From contig DECD01000051.1 in the NCBI GenBank assembly GCA_002349055.1, forward strand, positions 19,449 through 83,448: DNA of 64,000 nucleotides. The letters run 5' to 3'. Within the stretch, counting starts at the first letter, position 1. Every line of letters starts with the position of its first letter. Positions 1-7,686 of the stretch are shown piece after piece. Both the position numbers and the translations under genes were made by a program. The notes under the pieces were generated by a model, which was not told the DNA's origin, did not search any database, and saw only the letters and a program-made list of their open reading frames with translations. Origin of the DNA: Bacteroidales bacterium UBA2939. GTDB taxonomy: Bacteria > Bacteroidota > Bacteroidia > Bacteroidales > P3.

Positions 1-245
1 GCCGACAGGGGGTCGTAGTCAATCTTGTAGGTGCTGTACTGGGCGCAGCCCTCGAAGGAGTACATCTCGATGCACTTGTGGGTCAACACGTGGCTGAGTC
101 CCGATTCCTCCATGTAGACTCCGGTGGAGTCGAAGAGGGTGATGGTGTTGCTGCCGGCATATTTGCCCGGGAGCGCTTTGTCCTGAGCGGCGACGAAGTG
201 GGTGGTGACCGCTAGGAGAGTGAGTAATACGAATGTTTTTTTCAT
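1..245 (-). CDS. Secreted protein, N-terminal fragment (possible DUF3857 protein)
   Basis: This is the first 81 codons of a minus-strand gene that runs off the left edge. The reading frame begins MKKTFVLLTLLAVTTHFVAAQ, a clear Sec signal peptide, followed by mature sequence containing GLSHVLTHKCIEMYSFEG. That region is reminiscent of the start of DUF3857 (transglutaminase-associated) proteins of Bacteroidales, but too little is present to be sure. The start is supported by a Bacteroidetes -7 element about 25 bp upstream. An overlapping frame through the same DNA is a shadow. Function unknown. Confidence 0.6.
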   Translation of the reverse strand, partial: MKKTFVLLTLLAVTTHFVAAQDKALPGKYAGSNTITLFDSTGVYMEESGLSHVLTHKCIEMYSFEGCAQYSTYKIDYDPLS

Positions 246-269
246 ATTGGATGAATAGTATTTTAAAAT

Positions 270-278
270 GCAAAGATA
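270..278 (-). promoter_or_regulatory. Promoter -7 element for the left-edge gene
   Basis: On the minus strand this reads TATCTTTGC, matching the Bacteroidetes -7 consensus TAnnTTTG. It lies about 25 bp upstream of the ATG at 245. No good -33 TTTG is visible because the region upstream is an A+T-rich repeat. Confidence 0.6.
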
Positions 279-284
279 CGAATA

Positions 285-318
285 AATTGAAAATTGAAAA
301 TTGAAAATTGAAAATTAT
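285..318. repeat. AATTGAAA-type A+T-rich repeat
   Basis: Four to five head-to-tail copies of a 7-bp unit (AAATTGA). The same kind of sequence recurs at 456-491, 7657-7683 and, modified, inside folK. It separates the tRNA terminator from the promoter of the left-edge gene. Confidence 0.75.
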
Positions 319-340
319 TTTGTTTGCATTGATTATCAGT

Positions 341-380
341 AATAAAAAGAAAGAAGTTCCGAAACATCTCGGAACTTCTT
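341..380 (-). terminator. Rho-independent terminator of tRNA-Gln
   Basis: Perfect 12-bp inverted repeat (351-362 with 369-380, 6-nt loop) which, read on the minus strand, is followed by a T-rich run (TCTTTTTATT). It begins 3 bp after the 3' end of the tRNA. Confidence 0.85.
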
Positions 381-382
381 TG

Positions 383-453
383 TTGTCCTACCTGGATTCG
401 AACCAAGACAAGCTGATCCAGAGTCAGATGTGCTACCGTTACACCATAGGACA
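383..453 (-). tRNA. tRNA-Gln (anticodon CUG)
   Basis: The 71-nt minus-strand sequence folds as a cloverleaf. It has a perfect 7-bp acceptor stem (TGTCCTA/TAGGACA) with discriminator A, a 3-bp D stem with GG in the loop, anticodon stem CTGA/TCAG with loop CTCTGGA, and a T arm containing TTCGAAT. The anticodon is CTG, so it reads CAG glutamine codons. CCA is not encoded. A consensus promoter lies about 80 bp upstream and a strong terminator follows directly, so it is a single-tRNA transcript. Confidence 0.92.
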
Positions 454-455
454 AT

Positions 456-491
456 TTAAATTGAAAATTGAGAATTGAAAATTGAAAATTT
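456..491. repeat. AATTGAAA-type repeat in the tRNA leader
   Basis: Copies of AAATTGA/GAATTGA between the tRNA and its promoter, so the repeat is transcribed as part of the tRNA 5' leader. Same family as 285-318. Confidence 0.7.
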
Positions 492-529
492 CGTCTCAAA
501 ATTCGGCTTTCTTTCTCTCGAAAGCGGGT

Positions 530-561
530 GCAAAAGTACAAACAATTTTGAAACTGGCAAA
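530..561 (-). promoter_or_regulatory. Promoter of tRNA-Gln
   Basis: On the minus strand: -33 TTTG (558-561), a 19-bp spacer, and -7 TACTTTTGC (530-538). This is an exact fit to the Bacteroidetes primary sigma factor consensus TTTG-N19-TAnnTTTG. Bases 562-692 beyond it hold no recognisable gene. Confidence 0.75.
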
Positions 562-692
562 ATTTTTTTTCGGTGAAGGGTGGGTTTTGATTGTTAAAGT
601 GCAAGGTTACAAATGATTATTCCTATTAAAATTTTTGTTCCTGTGGATGGTTTGCGGGGCGAAAGACGGGGGGCGGTTTGGGGGTGATGGGG

Positions 693-1859
693 CTAATTTG
701 GGGTCTCTTCTTTTGGTGTGTCGACGGGGAGGGTGAACTTGACGGGGAGGTTGAATTGGACGCGCACGGGCTCGCCGTGGAGTTTGCCGGGAATCCATCG
801 TGGCATGAGGTAGACTACGCGCTGGACCTCTTTGCCGCAGCCGCCGCCGATGTCGCGGAGGATGCGGGGGCGGGTGATGGTGCCGTCGGGTTCGACGGTG
901 AAGGTGACGTAGACGGTGCCGTGGATGTTGTTCTCCAGTGCCCGCTGGGGGTATTGGATGTGTTCATCGATCCATCTGTAGAGGGAGTCCATGCCGCCGG
1001 GGAACTCGGGGTCGTCTTCCACGACGGTGAATATGTCGTCGTCCTCGCTGCCAGGCAGTTCGCCATCGATTAAATCCAGGCCGCCTGTCAGCAATATGAA
1101 TGGGATTGATATTGTTGCGATAGACGGCACGGGGCCTTTGTCGGGTATGCTGGCGGGGCTCCATTTGGGCAGGGTGCGGATGAGGCGTTCGGCCTCGGGG
1201 GTGCAGCCGTCGAGGGATTTGAGGATGCGGTAGCCCGAGACTGTTCCGTCGGTTTCGATGCGGAGGCGAGCCACCACTTCGCCGGCGATGCCGCTCTCCC
1301 AGAACTGGGGCGGGATTTGTATGCGGCTGCTGATCCATTGGCGCATTGCTTCGGGTCCGCCGGGGAACATGGCTTGGATGGGAGGGTTGGTGTAGTAGTT
1401 GTCGTAGAAGGAGTCCCGCTCGCCGTTTTTTGGCAGGGGGTATTCCATGGGGAAGTGGAGGTCGTCGTCCATCACGATGCAGCCGAGGGTGGTGACTTCG
1501 GGCGGGATTTCGGCGGGTGGAGCCGGCGGGATGAGGGAGTCGACGGGGAGGCTGTCGGGGAGTTGGTGGGAGAGGGAGGTGTCGCCGACGGTGAGGAGGG
1601 TATCGTGCGGCGTGGTGTTGCCGTTGCTGCAGGCTGCCAGCGAGAGGCTCAGGCCTGCCACCGTGGCGGCTTTGCCCAGCTTGAGGCGGTTGGCCAAAGC
1701 GCGCTCCAGATACTGCACCTCGGCCTCGCATCGGGGGCAGGTCCCGCGGCAGGGCCCTTGGTGGGTACATTCCCGCTGCTGGAGCGGTATGCCGTTTTCT
1801 TCGGCGATGTGACGGCGCAGGGCTTTGAGCTGGTTGCAGATGTGTTTGCCTCGTTCCAT
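693..1859 (-). CDS. TonB-family protein with two TonB C-terminal-like domains
   Basis: A 388-residue protein with a four-cysteine N-terminal module (C31, C37, C41, C44), a short hydrophobic stretch (about 61-77), a proline-rich linker, and two TonB C-terminal-like domains. Each of these starts with FPGG: residues about 165-255 (the more degenerate) and about 290-380. TonB proteins transmit inner-membrane energy to outer-membrane receptors; the cysteine module looks like a small cytoplasmic zinc-binding unit, by inference. The hydrophobic stretch ends LAAC, which resembles a lipobox but is 77 residues from the start. It lies 4 bp downstream of a paralogue and is probably co-transcribed with it. 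Duplication of the TonB domain inside one chain is unusual. Confidence 0.85.
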   Translation of the reverse strand: MERGKHICNQLKALRRHIAEENGIPLQQRECTHQGPCRGTCPRCEAEVQYLERALANRLKLGKAATVAGLSLSLAACSNGNTTPHDTLLTVGDTSLSHQLPDSLPVDSLIPPAPPAEIPPEVTTLGCIVMDDDLHFPMEYPLPKNGERDSFYDNYYTNPPIQAMFPGGPEAMRQWISSRIQIPPQFWESGIAGEVVARLRIETDGTVSGYRILKSLDGCTPEAERLIRTLPKWSPASIPDKGPVPSIATISIPFILLTGGLDLIDGELPGSEDDDIFTVVEDDPEFPGGMDSLYRWIDEHIQYPQRALENNIHGTVYVTFTVEPDGTITRPRILRDIGGGCGKEVQRVVYLMPRWIPGKLHGEPVRVQFNLPVKFTLPVDTPKEETPN

Positions 1860-1863
1860 GGTT

Positions 1864-2664
1864 CTAGTTGAGTTTGAATTTTATGGGGAGGTTGAATTGT
1901 ACGCGCACGGGTTTGCCGCGCTGCTTGCCGGGTTTCCAGCGGGGCATGGACTTGACGATGCGGATGGCTTCGTCGCCGCAGCCGAGTCCGATGTCGCGGA
2001 GGATGCGAGGGTTGGAGATGGAGCCGTTGGGTTCGACGGTGAAGGTGACGAAGACGGTGCCCTCGAGGCGTTCCTTGCGGGCGGCTTCGGGGTAGCGGAT
2101 GTTCTCTTTCAGGAAAGCGTTGAGGGCATCCATGCCGCCGGGGAACTCGGGGTCGTTTTCCACGACGGTGAATATCCTTATTTCCCCTTCCAGTTCCTCT
2201 TCGTCGACGACGAGTTCGAGGATGGAGTCCTCGGCTTCGGGCGGTGGCGGTGGAGGAGGTGGTATTGCGATGCCTTCTTCTATCACCTCTCCCGCCCATT
2301 CGTCGAAATCGGGAGTGGGGTTGTCGGAGAGTGGGTTGTCGGGGAGGGTGTCGTCCACCTCTTCAGAGAAGAGAGTGTCGCCGACGGTGAGGAGGGTATC
2401 GTGCGGCGTGGTGTTGCCGTTGCCGCAGGCTGCCAGTGAGAGGCTGAGGCCTGCGACGGTGGCGGCTTTGCCCAGCTTGATGCGGTTGGCCAAAGCGCGC
2501 TCCAAATACTGCACCTCGGCCTCGCATCGGGGGCAGGTCCCGCGGCAGGGCCCTTCGTAGGTGCATTCCCGCTGCTCCAGCGGGATATGGTTCTCCTCGG
2601 CGATGCGCTGTCGCACGGCCTTGAGCTGCTTGCAGATGTTTTTCCCTCGATAGGATGATTTCAT
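1864..2664 (-). CDS. TonB-family protein (paralogue of the next gene)
   Basis: A 266-residue protein with the same order as its neighbour: four-cysteine N-terminal module, short hydrophobic stretch ending LAAC, acidic and proline-rich linker with a run of eight prolines, and one C-terminal TonB domain (FPGGMDALNAFL onward). The first 80 residues are nearly identical to those of the downstream gene, and the DNA is highly similar too, so the pair is a recent tandem duplication. Expected role: periplasm-spanning energy transducer or TonB-like signalling protein. No ExbB/ExbD genes are in the window. Confidence 0.85.
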   Translation of the reverse strand: MKSSYRGKNICKQLKAVRQRIAEENHIPLEQRECTYEGPCRGTCPRCEAEVQYLERALANRIKLGKAATVAGLSLSLAACGNGNTTPHDTLLTVGDTLFSEEVDDTLPDNPLSDNPTPDFDEWAGEVIEEGIAIPPPPPPPPEAEDSILELVVDEEELEGEIRIFTVVENDPEFPGGMDALNAFLKENIRYPEAARKERLEGTVFVTFTVEPNGSISNPRILRDIGLGCGDEAIRIVKSMPRWKPGKQRGKPVRVQFNLPIKFKLN

Positions 2665-2750
2665 AGAACAAATAATTTGGGTTCCTATATACTATTATAA
2701 CAGAGAAAAAGGCAAATCTCTACAAGCAGGGTGAAATTTTAACTTTTTTT

Positions 2751-3653
2751 TTAGAATTTCACGATGTCGATGAGGCGGACACCGTCGAGCCAGACGGCGA
2801 TGCAGCCTACGGCACCTAGGTCGCCGGCGGCCTCCCAGTTTTCGATGGGCTGGAGGGTGCGGGCGTCGACAATCTCGAAGTATTCGGGTTCGAACTTCAG
2901 GCCGTTCTTCACGTCGTGCACCTCGTGGAAGGTGCTGAGGGTGTCGAGCACCCACTCTTTCACGTCGTCGACATCCTCGTATTGGGCCATCTCGGCGGCC
3001 TGTTCGAGGGTAGCGTTGATGGTGGGAGCAATGGCGCGGGCCTCGGGAGAGAGTCGCATGTTGCGGCTGCTGAGGGCCAGGCCGTCGTCGGCGCGCACGA
3101 TGGGGCAGGGGATGAGCTCGATGGGGTACTTGATTTGCTCGAGCAGGGCGCGGATGACGGCAATCTGCTGGTAGTCCTTCTCACCGAAGTAGGCACGCTT
3201 GGGCTGTGCCAGGTCGAAGAGGCGGCGCACCACCACGGCGACACCGCTGAAGTGGCCGGGACGGCGCGGGCCTTCCATCACCTCCTCCACGGGACCGAAA
3301 TGGTAGACCTCCTTGGGTTCGCCTTGCGGATACATCTCGTCGACTGTCGGAGTGAACGCCAGCAGTTTGTCCGAGCAGGAATTCTTAATTCTTAATTCTA
3401 AATTCTTAATTAATTCGAGGTCAGCGTCGATGGTGCGGGGGTATTTCTCCAGGTCCTCTTTGTTGTTGAACTGGATGGGGTTGACGAAGAGGGAGACCAC
3501 GACGAGGTCGTTCTCCTTCAGAGCGCGCTCGATGAGTGAGAGGTGACCCTCGTGGAGGGCACCCATGGTGGGCACAAGGCCTATCTCAAGATTTTGGTTT
3601 TTAGCTTCTTTTACGGCCAACTCGAGGTCGGCGGCTTTGGTAATCTGTTTCAT
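2751..3653 (-). CDS. panC: Pantothenate synthetase
   Basis: PanC joins pantoate and beta-alanine using ATP in pantothenate (coenzyme A) synthesis. Seen: the N-terminal motif PTMGALHEGHLSLI with the nucleotide-binding HxGH, RRPGHFSGVAVVV, and FGEKDYQQ. At 300 residues it is longer than the usual roughly 280. The excess lies near residues 80-95, where the sequence ELIKNLELRIKNS is encoded by an A+T-rich repeat (3380-3418) like those found between genes. It is third in a minus-strand operon after the Sua5-like and membrane protein genes, with only 3 bp from the latter. Confidence 0.95.
   Translation of the reverse strand: MKQITKAADLELAVKEAKNQNLEIGLVPTMGALHEGHLSLIERALKENDLVVVSLFVNPIQFNNKEDLEKYPRTIDADLELIKNLELRIKNSCSDKLLAFTPTVDEMYPQGEPKEVYHFGPVEEVMEGPRRPGHFSGVAVVVRRLFDLAQPKRAYFGEKDYQQIAVIRALLEQIKYPIELIPCPIVRADDGLALSSRNMRLSPEARAIAPTINATLEQAAEMAQYEDVDDVKEWVLDTLSTFHEVHDVKNGLKFEPEYFEIVDARTLQPIENWEAAGDLGAVGCIAVWLDGVRLIDIVKF
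3380..3418. repeat. TTAAGAATTAAG-type repeat inside panC
   Basis: Near-tandem AATTCTTAATTC units inside the panC frame, encoding roughly ELIKNLELRIKNS. Composition is almost pure A+T in a G+C-rich gene. A short version of the same sequence lies between the two giant genes at 56324-56340. Confidence 0.7.
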
Positions 3654-3656
3654 ATT

Positions 3657-4139
3657 TCAATCTTTTATTTCTTCGTAAGGGGTGAATCCTTCATCGTCGG
3701 TATCGTCCGATTGCTTGAATGTTTGATTGCTTGATTGATTGAGTGTCTGGCGGTTGAGGTATTTGTTGGGCAGTTCGAGCAGGTAGTTGACGCCCATGAG
3801 TATGAGGCTGAAGAGCAGGGCCGAGCCGAAGGAGTCGACATGGAACCCTTTGACCAGCTCGGAGGCCATGAGGATGATGATGGCGTTGATGACGAAGAGG
3901 AAGAGACCCAAGGTGATGGCCGTCACCGGCAGGGTGATGACGATGAGCACGGGACGGATGATGTTGTTGAGGATGGAGATGACAATGGCGGTAAGTAGGA
4001 CTGAACCCCAGGAGTTTACCTCCACTCCCGGCAGCAGCCAGGCACCCACCATCACGGCAATCATCAGCAGCATGAGCCGTGTGAAGCAGCCCATCTGACC
4101 GTTGTAGAACGTTCCTCCGTTATTGATAGTGATTTTCAT
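3657..4139 (-). CDS. Small membrane protein, phage_holin_4_2 / DUF360-like family
   Basis: A 160-residue protein with about four hydrophobic segments between residues 20 and 120. A conserved-looking core ILNNIIRPVLIVITLPVTA matches the widespread bacterial family filed as 'phage holin family 4, superfamily IV'. The name is historical: the family is common in chromosomes without phage, and nothing here suggests prophage. The C-terminal 40 residues are a polar tail (NQSSNQTFKQSDD) encoded by an A+T-rich ATTGCTTGA-type repeat at 3709-3743. It lies between Sua5-like and panC genes, so it belongs to a housekeeping operon. Function unknown. Confidence 0.8.
   Translation of the reverse strand: MKITINNGGTFYNGQMGCFTRLMLLMIAVMVGAWLLPGVEVNSWGSVLLTAIVISILNNIIRPVLIVITLPVTAITLGLFLFVINAIIILMASELVKGFHVDSFGSALLFSLILMGVNYLLELPNKYLNRQTLNQSSNQTFKQSDDTDDEGFTPYEEIKD
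3709..3743. repeat. A+T-rich GATTGATTGCTTGA-type repeat in a gene tail
   Basis: Overlapping ATTGCTTGA and TTGATTGA units encoding the polar tail of the small membrane protein. It contrasts with the surrounding G+C-rich sequence. Confidence 0.5.
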
Positions 4140-4159
4140 TTTTTTTTGTTTTTCATTTC

Positions 4160-4777
4160 TTATTTCTCAATTTCCCCTTTCCCTTGTCGGACTACCTCGA
4201 TGCCGTCGGAGCAGTCGACCACCGTCGAGGGGTCGGTGTCGGCAATGCCGCCATCGACCACGAGGTCGACGCGCGAACCGAAGTGGTCATGGATGAGTTC
4301 GGGGTCGGTGTAGTTTTCCACTTCGTCATCGCCGTCGATGGGGCGTACCGACGTGGCTATCAGCGGGCAACCCACCTCCTCGATGATGGCGAGGGTGATG
4401 TCGTTCTCCGGCACGCGGATGCCGATGGTCTTGTTGGCATTCTGATAGTTGCGCGGAACGCTGCCACTGGCCTCCATGATGAAGGTGAAGGGGCCGGGGA
4501 GCGAGGCTTTGAGGAGGGCAAAAGTGTCCTTGTCCATGGCGCGGACATACTCCGAAGCTTGGCTCAACGAGTGGCAAAGCATCGAGTACTTGGCCTGCTT
4601 GAGCTTGTAGCCTTTGAGCTGTGCGATGGTTTCGGCGGCCTTCTTGTGTTCCATGCTGCACGCGAAACAATAGAGTGTGTCGGTGGGCAGGATGGCGATG
4701 CCACCGTCGCGCAGGGTGTCGGCTATCCGTCTCACTTCCCGCACATTGGGATTACCATTGTATAATTTTATTATCAT
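4160..4777 (-). CDS. L-threonylcarbamoyladenylate synthase family protein (Sua5/YciO/YrdC)
   Basis: The YrdC-like fold makes threonylcarbamoyl-AMP for the t6A37 tRNA modification in the TsaC/Sua5 branch. Seen: GGIAILPTDTLYCFAC near the N-terminus, the LKASLPGPFTFIM segment, the RVPEND motif and CPLIATSVRP. At 205 residues it is a single-domain YciO/TsaC-size protein without the Sua5 C-terminal domain. The start at MIIKLYNG is preferred over an ATG 18 bp upstream, because the -7 element (4799-4807) would place the transcript start near that upstream ATG. It is first gene of the operon with the small membrane protein and panC. Whether it is TsaC or the less understood YciO type cannot be told by eye. 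Confidence 0.88.
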   Translation of the reverse strand: MIIKLYNGNPNVREVRRIADTLRDGGIAILPTDTLYCFACSMEHKKAAETIAQLKGYKLKQAKYSMLCHSLSQASEYVRAMDKDTFALLKASLPGPFTFIMEASGSVPRNYQNANKTIGIRVPENDITLAIIEEVGCPLIATSVRPIDGDDEVENYTDPELIHDHFGSRVDLVVDGGIADTDPSTVVDCSDGIEVVRQGKGEIEK

Positions 4778-4798
4778 ATTCTCTTGAAAAAACAAAAT

Positions 4799-4807
4799 GC
4801 AAAAGTA
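4799..4807 (-). promoter_or_regulatory. Promoter -7 element of the Sua5-like/panC operon
   Basis: Minus-strand TACTTTTGC, matching TAnnTTTG, 22 bp upstream of the chosen ATG. No consensus -33 is seen at 19 bp. Confidence 0.6.
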
Positions 4808-4932
4808 AAAAAAAAAATTCGCATGGGTGCATTTTTTTCAAAAAAACTATTCCGCGGTGCAAATCACGGGTTCACTTAGTGTTAAAAAACTGTTAAAAAA
4901 CCGTAATGGAACGCCAAGAAAACGGTAGATAC

Positions 4933-5018
4933 TAACTACCTGATAACCACTTACCAACTCCCTACCAACTCCTACCCAACTCCTACCACGGTAGGAGATG
5001 ATAGGTGGATGGTAGGTG
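4933..5018. repeat. 11-bp tandem repeat array with inverted right arm (array A)
   Basis: TAACTAC, TAACCAC and three copies of CAACTCC start at 4933, 4944, 4955, 4966 and 4977, a strict 11-bp period. The array runs into an 8-bp palindrome (CTCCTACC-AC-GGTAGGAG, 4980-4997). It continues as GGTAGG-type units on the opposite sense at roughly the same period. It ends about 40 bp upstream of the M64 peptidase ATG. Bases 4808-4932 hold nothing else recognisable. Confidence 0.8.
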
Positions 5019-5060
5019 AAAGATACAATAATAATGGCATTTTTGCGTTAATTGAAAATT

Positions 5061-6341
5061 ATGAAAACAACGACTATCAAATTACTAGCACTTTCTGCTC
5101 TGCTACTCTTGGGGGCGGCCCATGCCGGTGCCCAACAGATTAAGTTCAAGAAATTTTTCACTGGCGGCACCTTGCGTATCGACTGCTTGCGCGAGGGCGA
5201 TGCCCAGGGCGACACCGTGTGGGTGAACCGCTGGATTGACCGCTCGGCCACGTGGCACGGCAGTCATACTCAGCTCATTGACCCCATCGAGAATGGCGAC
5301 TACCGTGTGGCGATGTACGATGCCAAGAGCGGCAAAATGATTTATTCGCGGAGCTACAGCAACCTCTTCCGCGAGTACAAGGGAACTGCCGAAGGCAAGA
5401 CTACCAAGGCTCGTTTTGAGGAGACCCTGCTGCTGCCGATGCCCAAGAACAAGGTGAAGATTGCTTTGCAACGCCGTGAGGTCGAGTCTGTCCCCTGTAG
5501 CAAAGGAGTGACAGGAGTGGCTGTGACCTTTAAGAACCAGACCGTTGTAGAATTCGACCCCGACAAGGACGAGCTGGAATTCAACTACCACATCGGCGAG
5601 CGTACCGACCTGGAACTTCACGGCGACCCGGCGACGAAAATCGACGTGGCTATTGTGGCTCAGGGTTATAGCGGTGCTAATGACCCGCAGATGCGCGTGG
5701 ATTACTACCGCATGAAGGAGATACTCTTCGCCCAGGAGCCGTTCAAGAGTCACCGCGAGGACTTTAACGTCTATGGTGTGATGGCCGATGTGGATGCCGA
5801 ATACAACACCTTCGGCATCGACCGTTACCTGATGACCTTCAGCCTGTGGAAGTTGCACGACAGGCTGGGTACCACCCCCTGCGACTATATCATCGTGATG
5901 GTGAACAACGAGAAGTACGGTGGCGGCGCCATCTATAACTTCTACGCTGTCACGTCGATGCACAGCATGGCGGAGTACGTGCTGCCGCACGAGTTCGGCC
6001 ACGCCTTCGGTGGTCTGGCTGACGAGTATGTCGACGAGGACCTGGCCTATGGAGACCTGCATATCAACGACTACGAGCCGCTGGAGCCTAACATTACGAA
6101 CCTCAAGGCGTTCGGCCTCAAATGGAAGTCGATGCTACCCGCGAATACCCCCATCCCGACACCCGACAACAACGCAGTGCCGAAGTCTGAATGTGGCCCG
6201 CTGGGAGTCTACGAGGGTGCAGGCTATTCTGCCAAGGGTGTCTATCGTCCGACGATGCACTGCATGATGCGCGACTATGCGCCCTTCTGCCCAGTGTGCA
6301 TGAAACGGCTGGAGGAGATTTTTGGATTGTATACAAAATAG
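5061..6341 (+). CDS. Secreted M64-family (IgA peptidase-like) metalloprotease
   Basis: The precursor has 426 residues and signal peptide MKTTTIKLLALSALLLLGAAHAGAQ. An N-terminal beta-rich domain (about 25-170) matches the arrangement of the M64 N-terminal domain, followed by the catalytic domain. This holds the zinc motif HEFGHAFGGLADEY near residue 310, with two His ligands and the catalytic Glu of an HExxH-type site. M64 includes an IgA-cleaving enzyme of Clostridium ramosum, but most Bacteroidales members have no known substrate, so 'IgA protease' should not be assumed. The ATG start was chosen over a TTG 9 bp upstream because it begins a normal signal peptide. A degenerate -7 (CATTTTTG, 5038-5045) lies upstream. 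First gene of a long plus-strand run. Confidence 0.9.
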   Translation: MKTTTIKLLALSALLLLGAAHAGAQQIKFKKFFTGGTLRIDCLREGDAQGDTVWVNRWIDRSATWHGSHTQLIDPIENGDYRVAMYDAKSGKMIYSRSYSNLFREYKGTAEGKTTKARFEETLLLPMPKNKVKIALQRREVESVPCSKGVTGVAVTFKNQTVVEFDPDKDELEFNYHIGERTDLELHGDPATKIDVAIVAQGYSGANDPQMRVDYYRMKEILFAQEPFKSHREDFNVYGVMADVDAEYNTFGIDRYLMTFSLWKLHDRLGTTPCDYIIVMVNNEKYGGGAIYNFYAVTSMHSMAEYVLPHEFGHAFGGLADEYVDEDLAYGDLHINDYEPLEPNITNLKAFGLKWKSMLPANTPIPTPDNNAVPKSECGPLGVYEGAGYSAKGVYRPTMHCMMRDYAPFCPVCMKRLEEIFGLYTK

Positions 6342-6376
6342 GAGTTAAGGAGACAGGAGATAAGGAGTTAAGATAG

Positions 6377-7657
6377 ATGCGGAAGCTGCTGTATATATTA
6401 CTGTTGGGTGTGATGCCGTGGTTCTCGGTGGGGTGCGAGAAGGAGGGCTTTGTGACGGACGACGGTGGTGTGAAGCTGGCGTTCTCGACCGACACGCTGA
6501 CCTTCGACACCGTTTTCACCACCATAGGCACCACGACACGCATGGTGACGGTCTACAACCGGACCTCGGAGAACCTGAGGCTCAGTACCGTTACCCTTGC
6601 CGGAGGCACGGCGAGCCGTTTCCGCATGAATGTCGACGGCGACACGTCGCTCACAGTCCGTAATATCGAGATTGAGGCTGGCGACAGTATCTTCATCTTC
6701 GTGCAGGCCAACATCAATCCCAGCGATGCCACGACACCCTTCCTGGTGGAGGATGCCATCGTCTTTGGCAACGGCCAGCGGCTGGTGCTGACGGCGTGGG
6801 GTCGGAATGCCGTGTACCACAGGCTGTTGCCTGGCGATAGCACTTGGTATACGCCTGTCGACTGCGAGAACTGGGACCACACACGTCCGCATGTCTTTCT
6901 CGACCCCGCTGCGGTGCTCGACGGACACACGCTGACGCTGTATAACGGCGATGAACTCTATTTCGGTGACGGCGCCCTGCTGGTTGTCGACTCCAATGCC
7001 CACCTGAGGGTGCAGGGCACGGAGGAACAGCCGGTGCTCTTTACCTCGTTGCGCCACGACGGCTGGTACGATTTCCTGCCGGGGCAGTGGCAGACCCTAT
7101 GGTTCTACAACTACAGCACCGGCAATGTGATAGACCACGCCGTGGTTGAGAATGGCACGGGCGGCATCCGCTGCTATCCCGGGTCTCAGCTCACGGTGAC
7201 AAACAGCGTGATACGCAACATGAGCGACTGCGGCATCGTGGGGCAGGGGGCCACAGTCACGGGACGCAACCTGCTGGTATACGACTGCTTGGCCGACTTC
7301 ACGGCCTTGATGGGCGGCAGCTATGACTTCCGCCAGTGCACCTTTGCCAACTACTGGACCTACACGGCCCGGAAAATAGAGAACATCGTATTGAGCAACA
7401 ACTTGATTGTGGATGGCGAAGTGTTGGGTGGCAACCTGCTGAAGGCAGACTTCCGCGACTGCATTATCTGGGGAACCTATCAAAAGGAGGTGCTGCTGAG
7501 TGAGTTGGAGGGCTTTGTGATGAACTACAACCTTGACCTGCACAGTATTGTCAAGGGCGGCGAATGGAGCGAGGACCCGCAGTTTACCGACCCTTACGAG
7601 GACGACTACACGCTGAAAGAGGGTAGTCCGGCCGAGGGCATTGGGTATCAGTTTTAA
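6377..7657 (+). CDS. Lipoprotein with right-handed beta-helix domain
   Basis: A 426-residue protein. The signal sequence ends FSVGC, a lipobox with C20 as the lipidated residue. Residues about 35-135 look like an immunoglobulin-like/choice-of-anchor domain. Residues about 170-400 are parallel beta-helix-like, with short repeating strands such as TVTNSVIRNMSDCGI and IVLSNNLIV. Such proteins are usually surface or periplasmic and often bind or cut polysaccharide, but no catalytic motif is recognised. It follows the M64 peptidase gene by 35 bp, so the two are probably one transcript. Confidence 0.75.
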   Translation: MRKLLYILLLGVMPWFSVGCEKEGFVTDDGGVKLAFSTDTLTFDTVFTTIGTTTRMVTVYNRTSENLRLSTVTLAGGTASRFRMNVDGDTSLTVRNIEIEAGDSIFIFVQANINPSDATTPFLVEDAIVFGNGQRLVLTAWGRNAVYHRLLPGDSTWYTPVDCENWDHTRPHVFLDPAAVLDGHTLTLYNGDELYFGDGALLVVDSNAHLRVQGTEEQPVLFTSLRHDGWYDFLPGQWQTLWFYNYSTGNVIDHAVVENGTGGIRCYPGSQLTVTNSVIRNMSDCGIVGQGATVTGRNLLVYDCLADFTALMGGSYDFRQCTFANYWTYTARKIENIVLSNNLIVDGEVLGGNLLKADFRDCIIWGTYQKEVLLSELEGFVMNYNLDLHSIVKGGEWSEDPQFTDPYEDDYTLKEGSPAEGIGYQF

Positions 7658-7683
7658 AATTGAGAATTGAAAATAGAAATTGG
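7657..7683. repeat. AATTGAAA-type repeat before ruvA
   Basis: AATTGAGAATTGAAAATAG-like units fill the 29-bp gap between the beta-helix gene and ruvA. Same family as 285-318. Confidence 0.6.
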
Positions 7684-7686
7684 CTT

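Noticed and set aside
3657..4139. Prophage holin
   Set aside because: The family name is misleading. It lies in a tight operon with panC and a tRNA-modification gene, and there are no phage genes in the window.
4933..5018. CRISPR array
   Set aside because: Units are 11 bp and contiguous, with no spacers, and no cas genes are nearby. The same applies to arrays B and C.
5061..6341. Immunoglobulin A protease
   Set aside because: M64 membership is clear, but IgA cleavage is proven for only a few members, so the substrate is left open.
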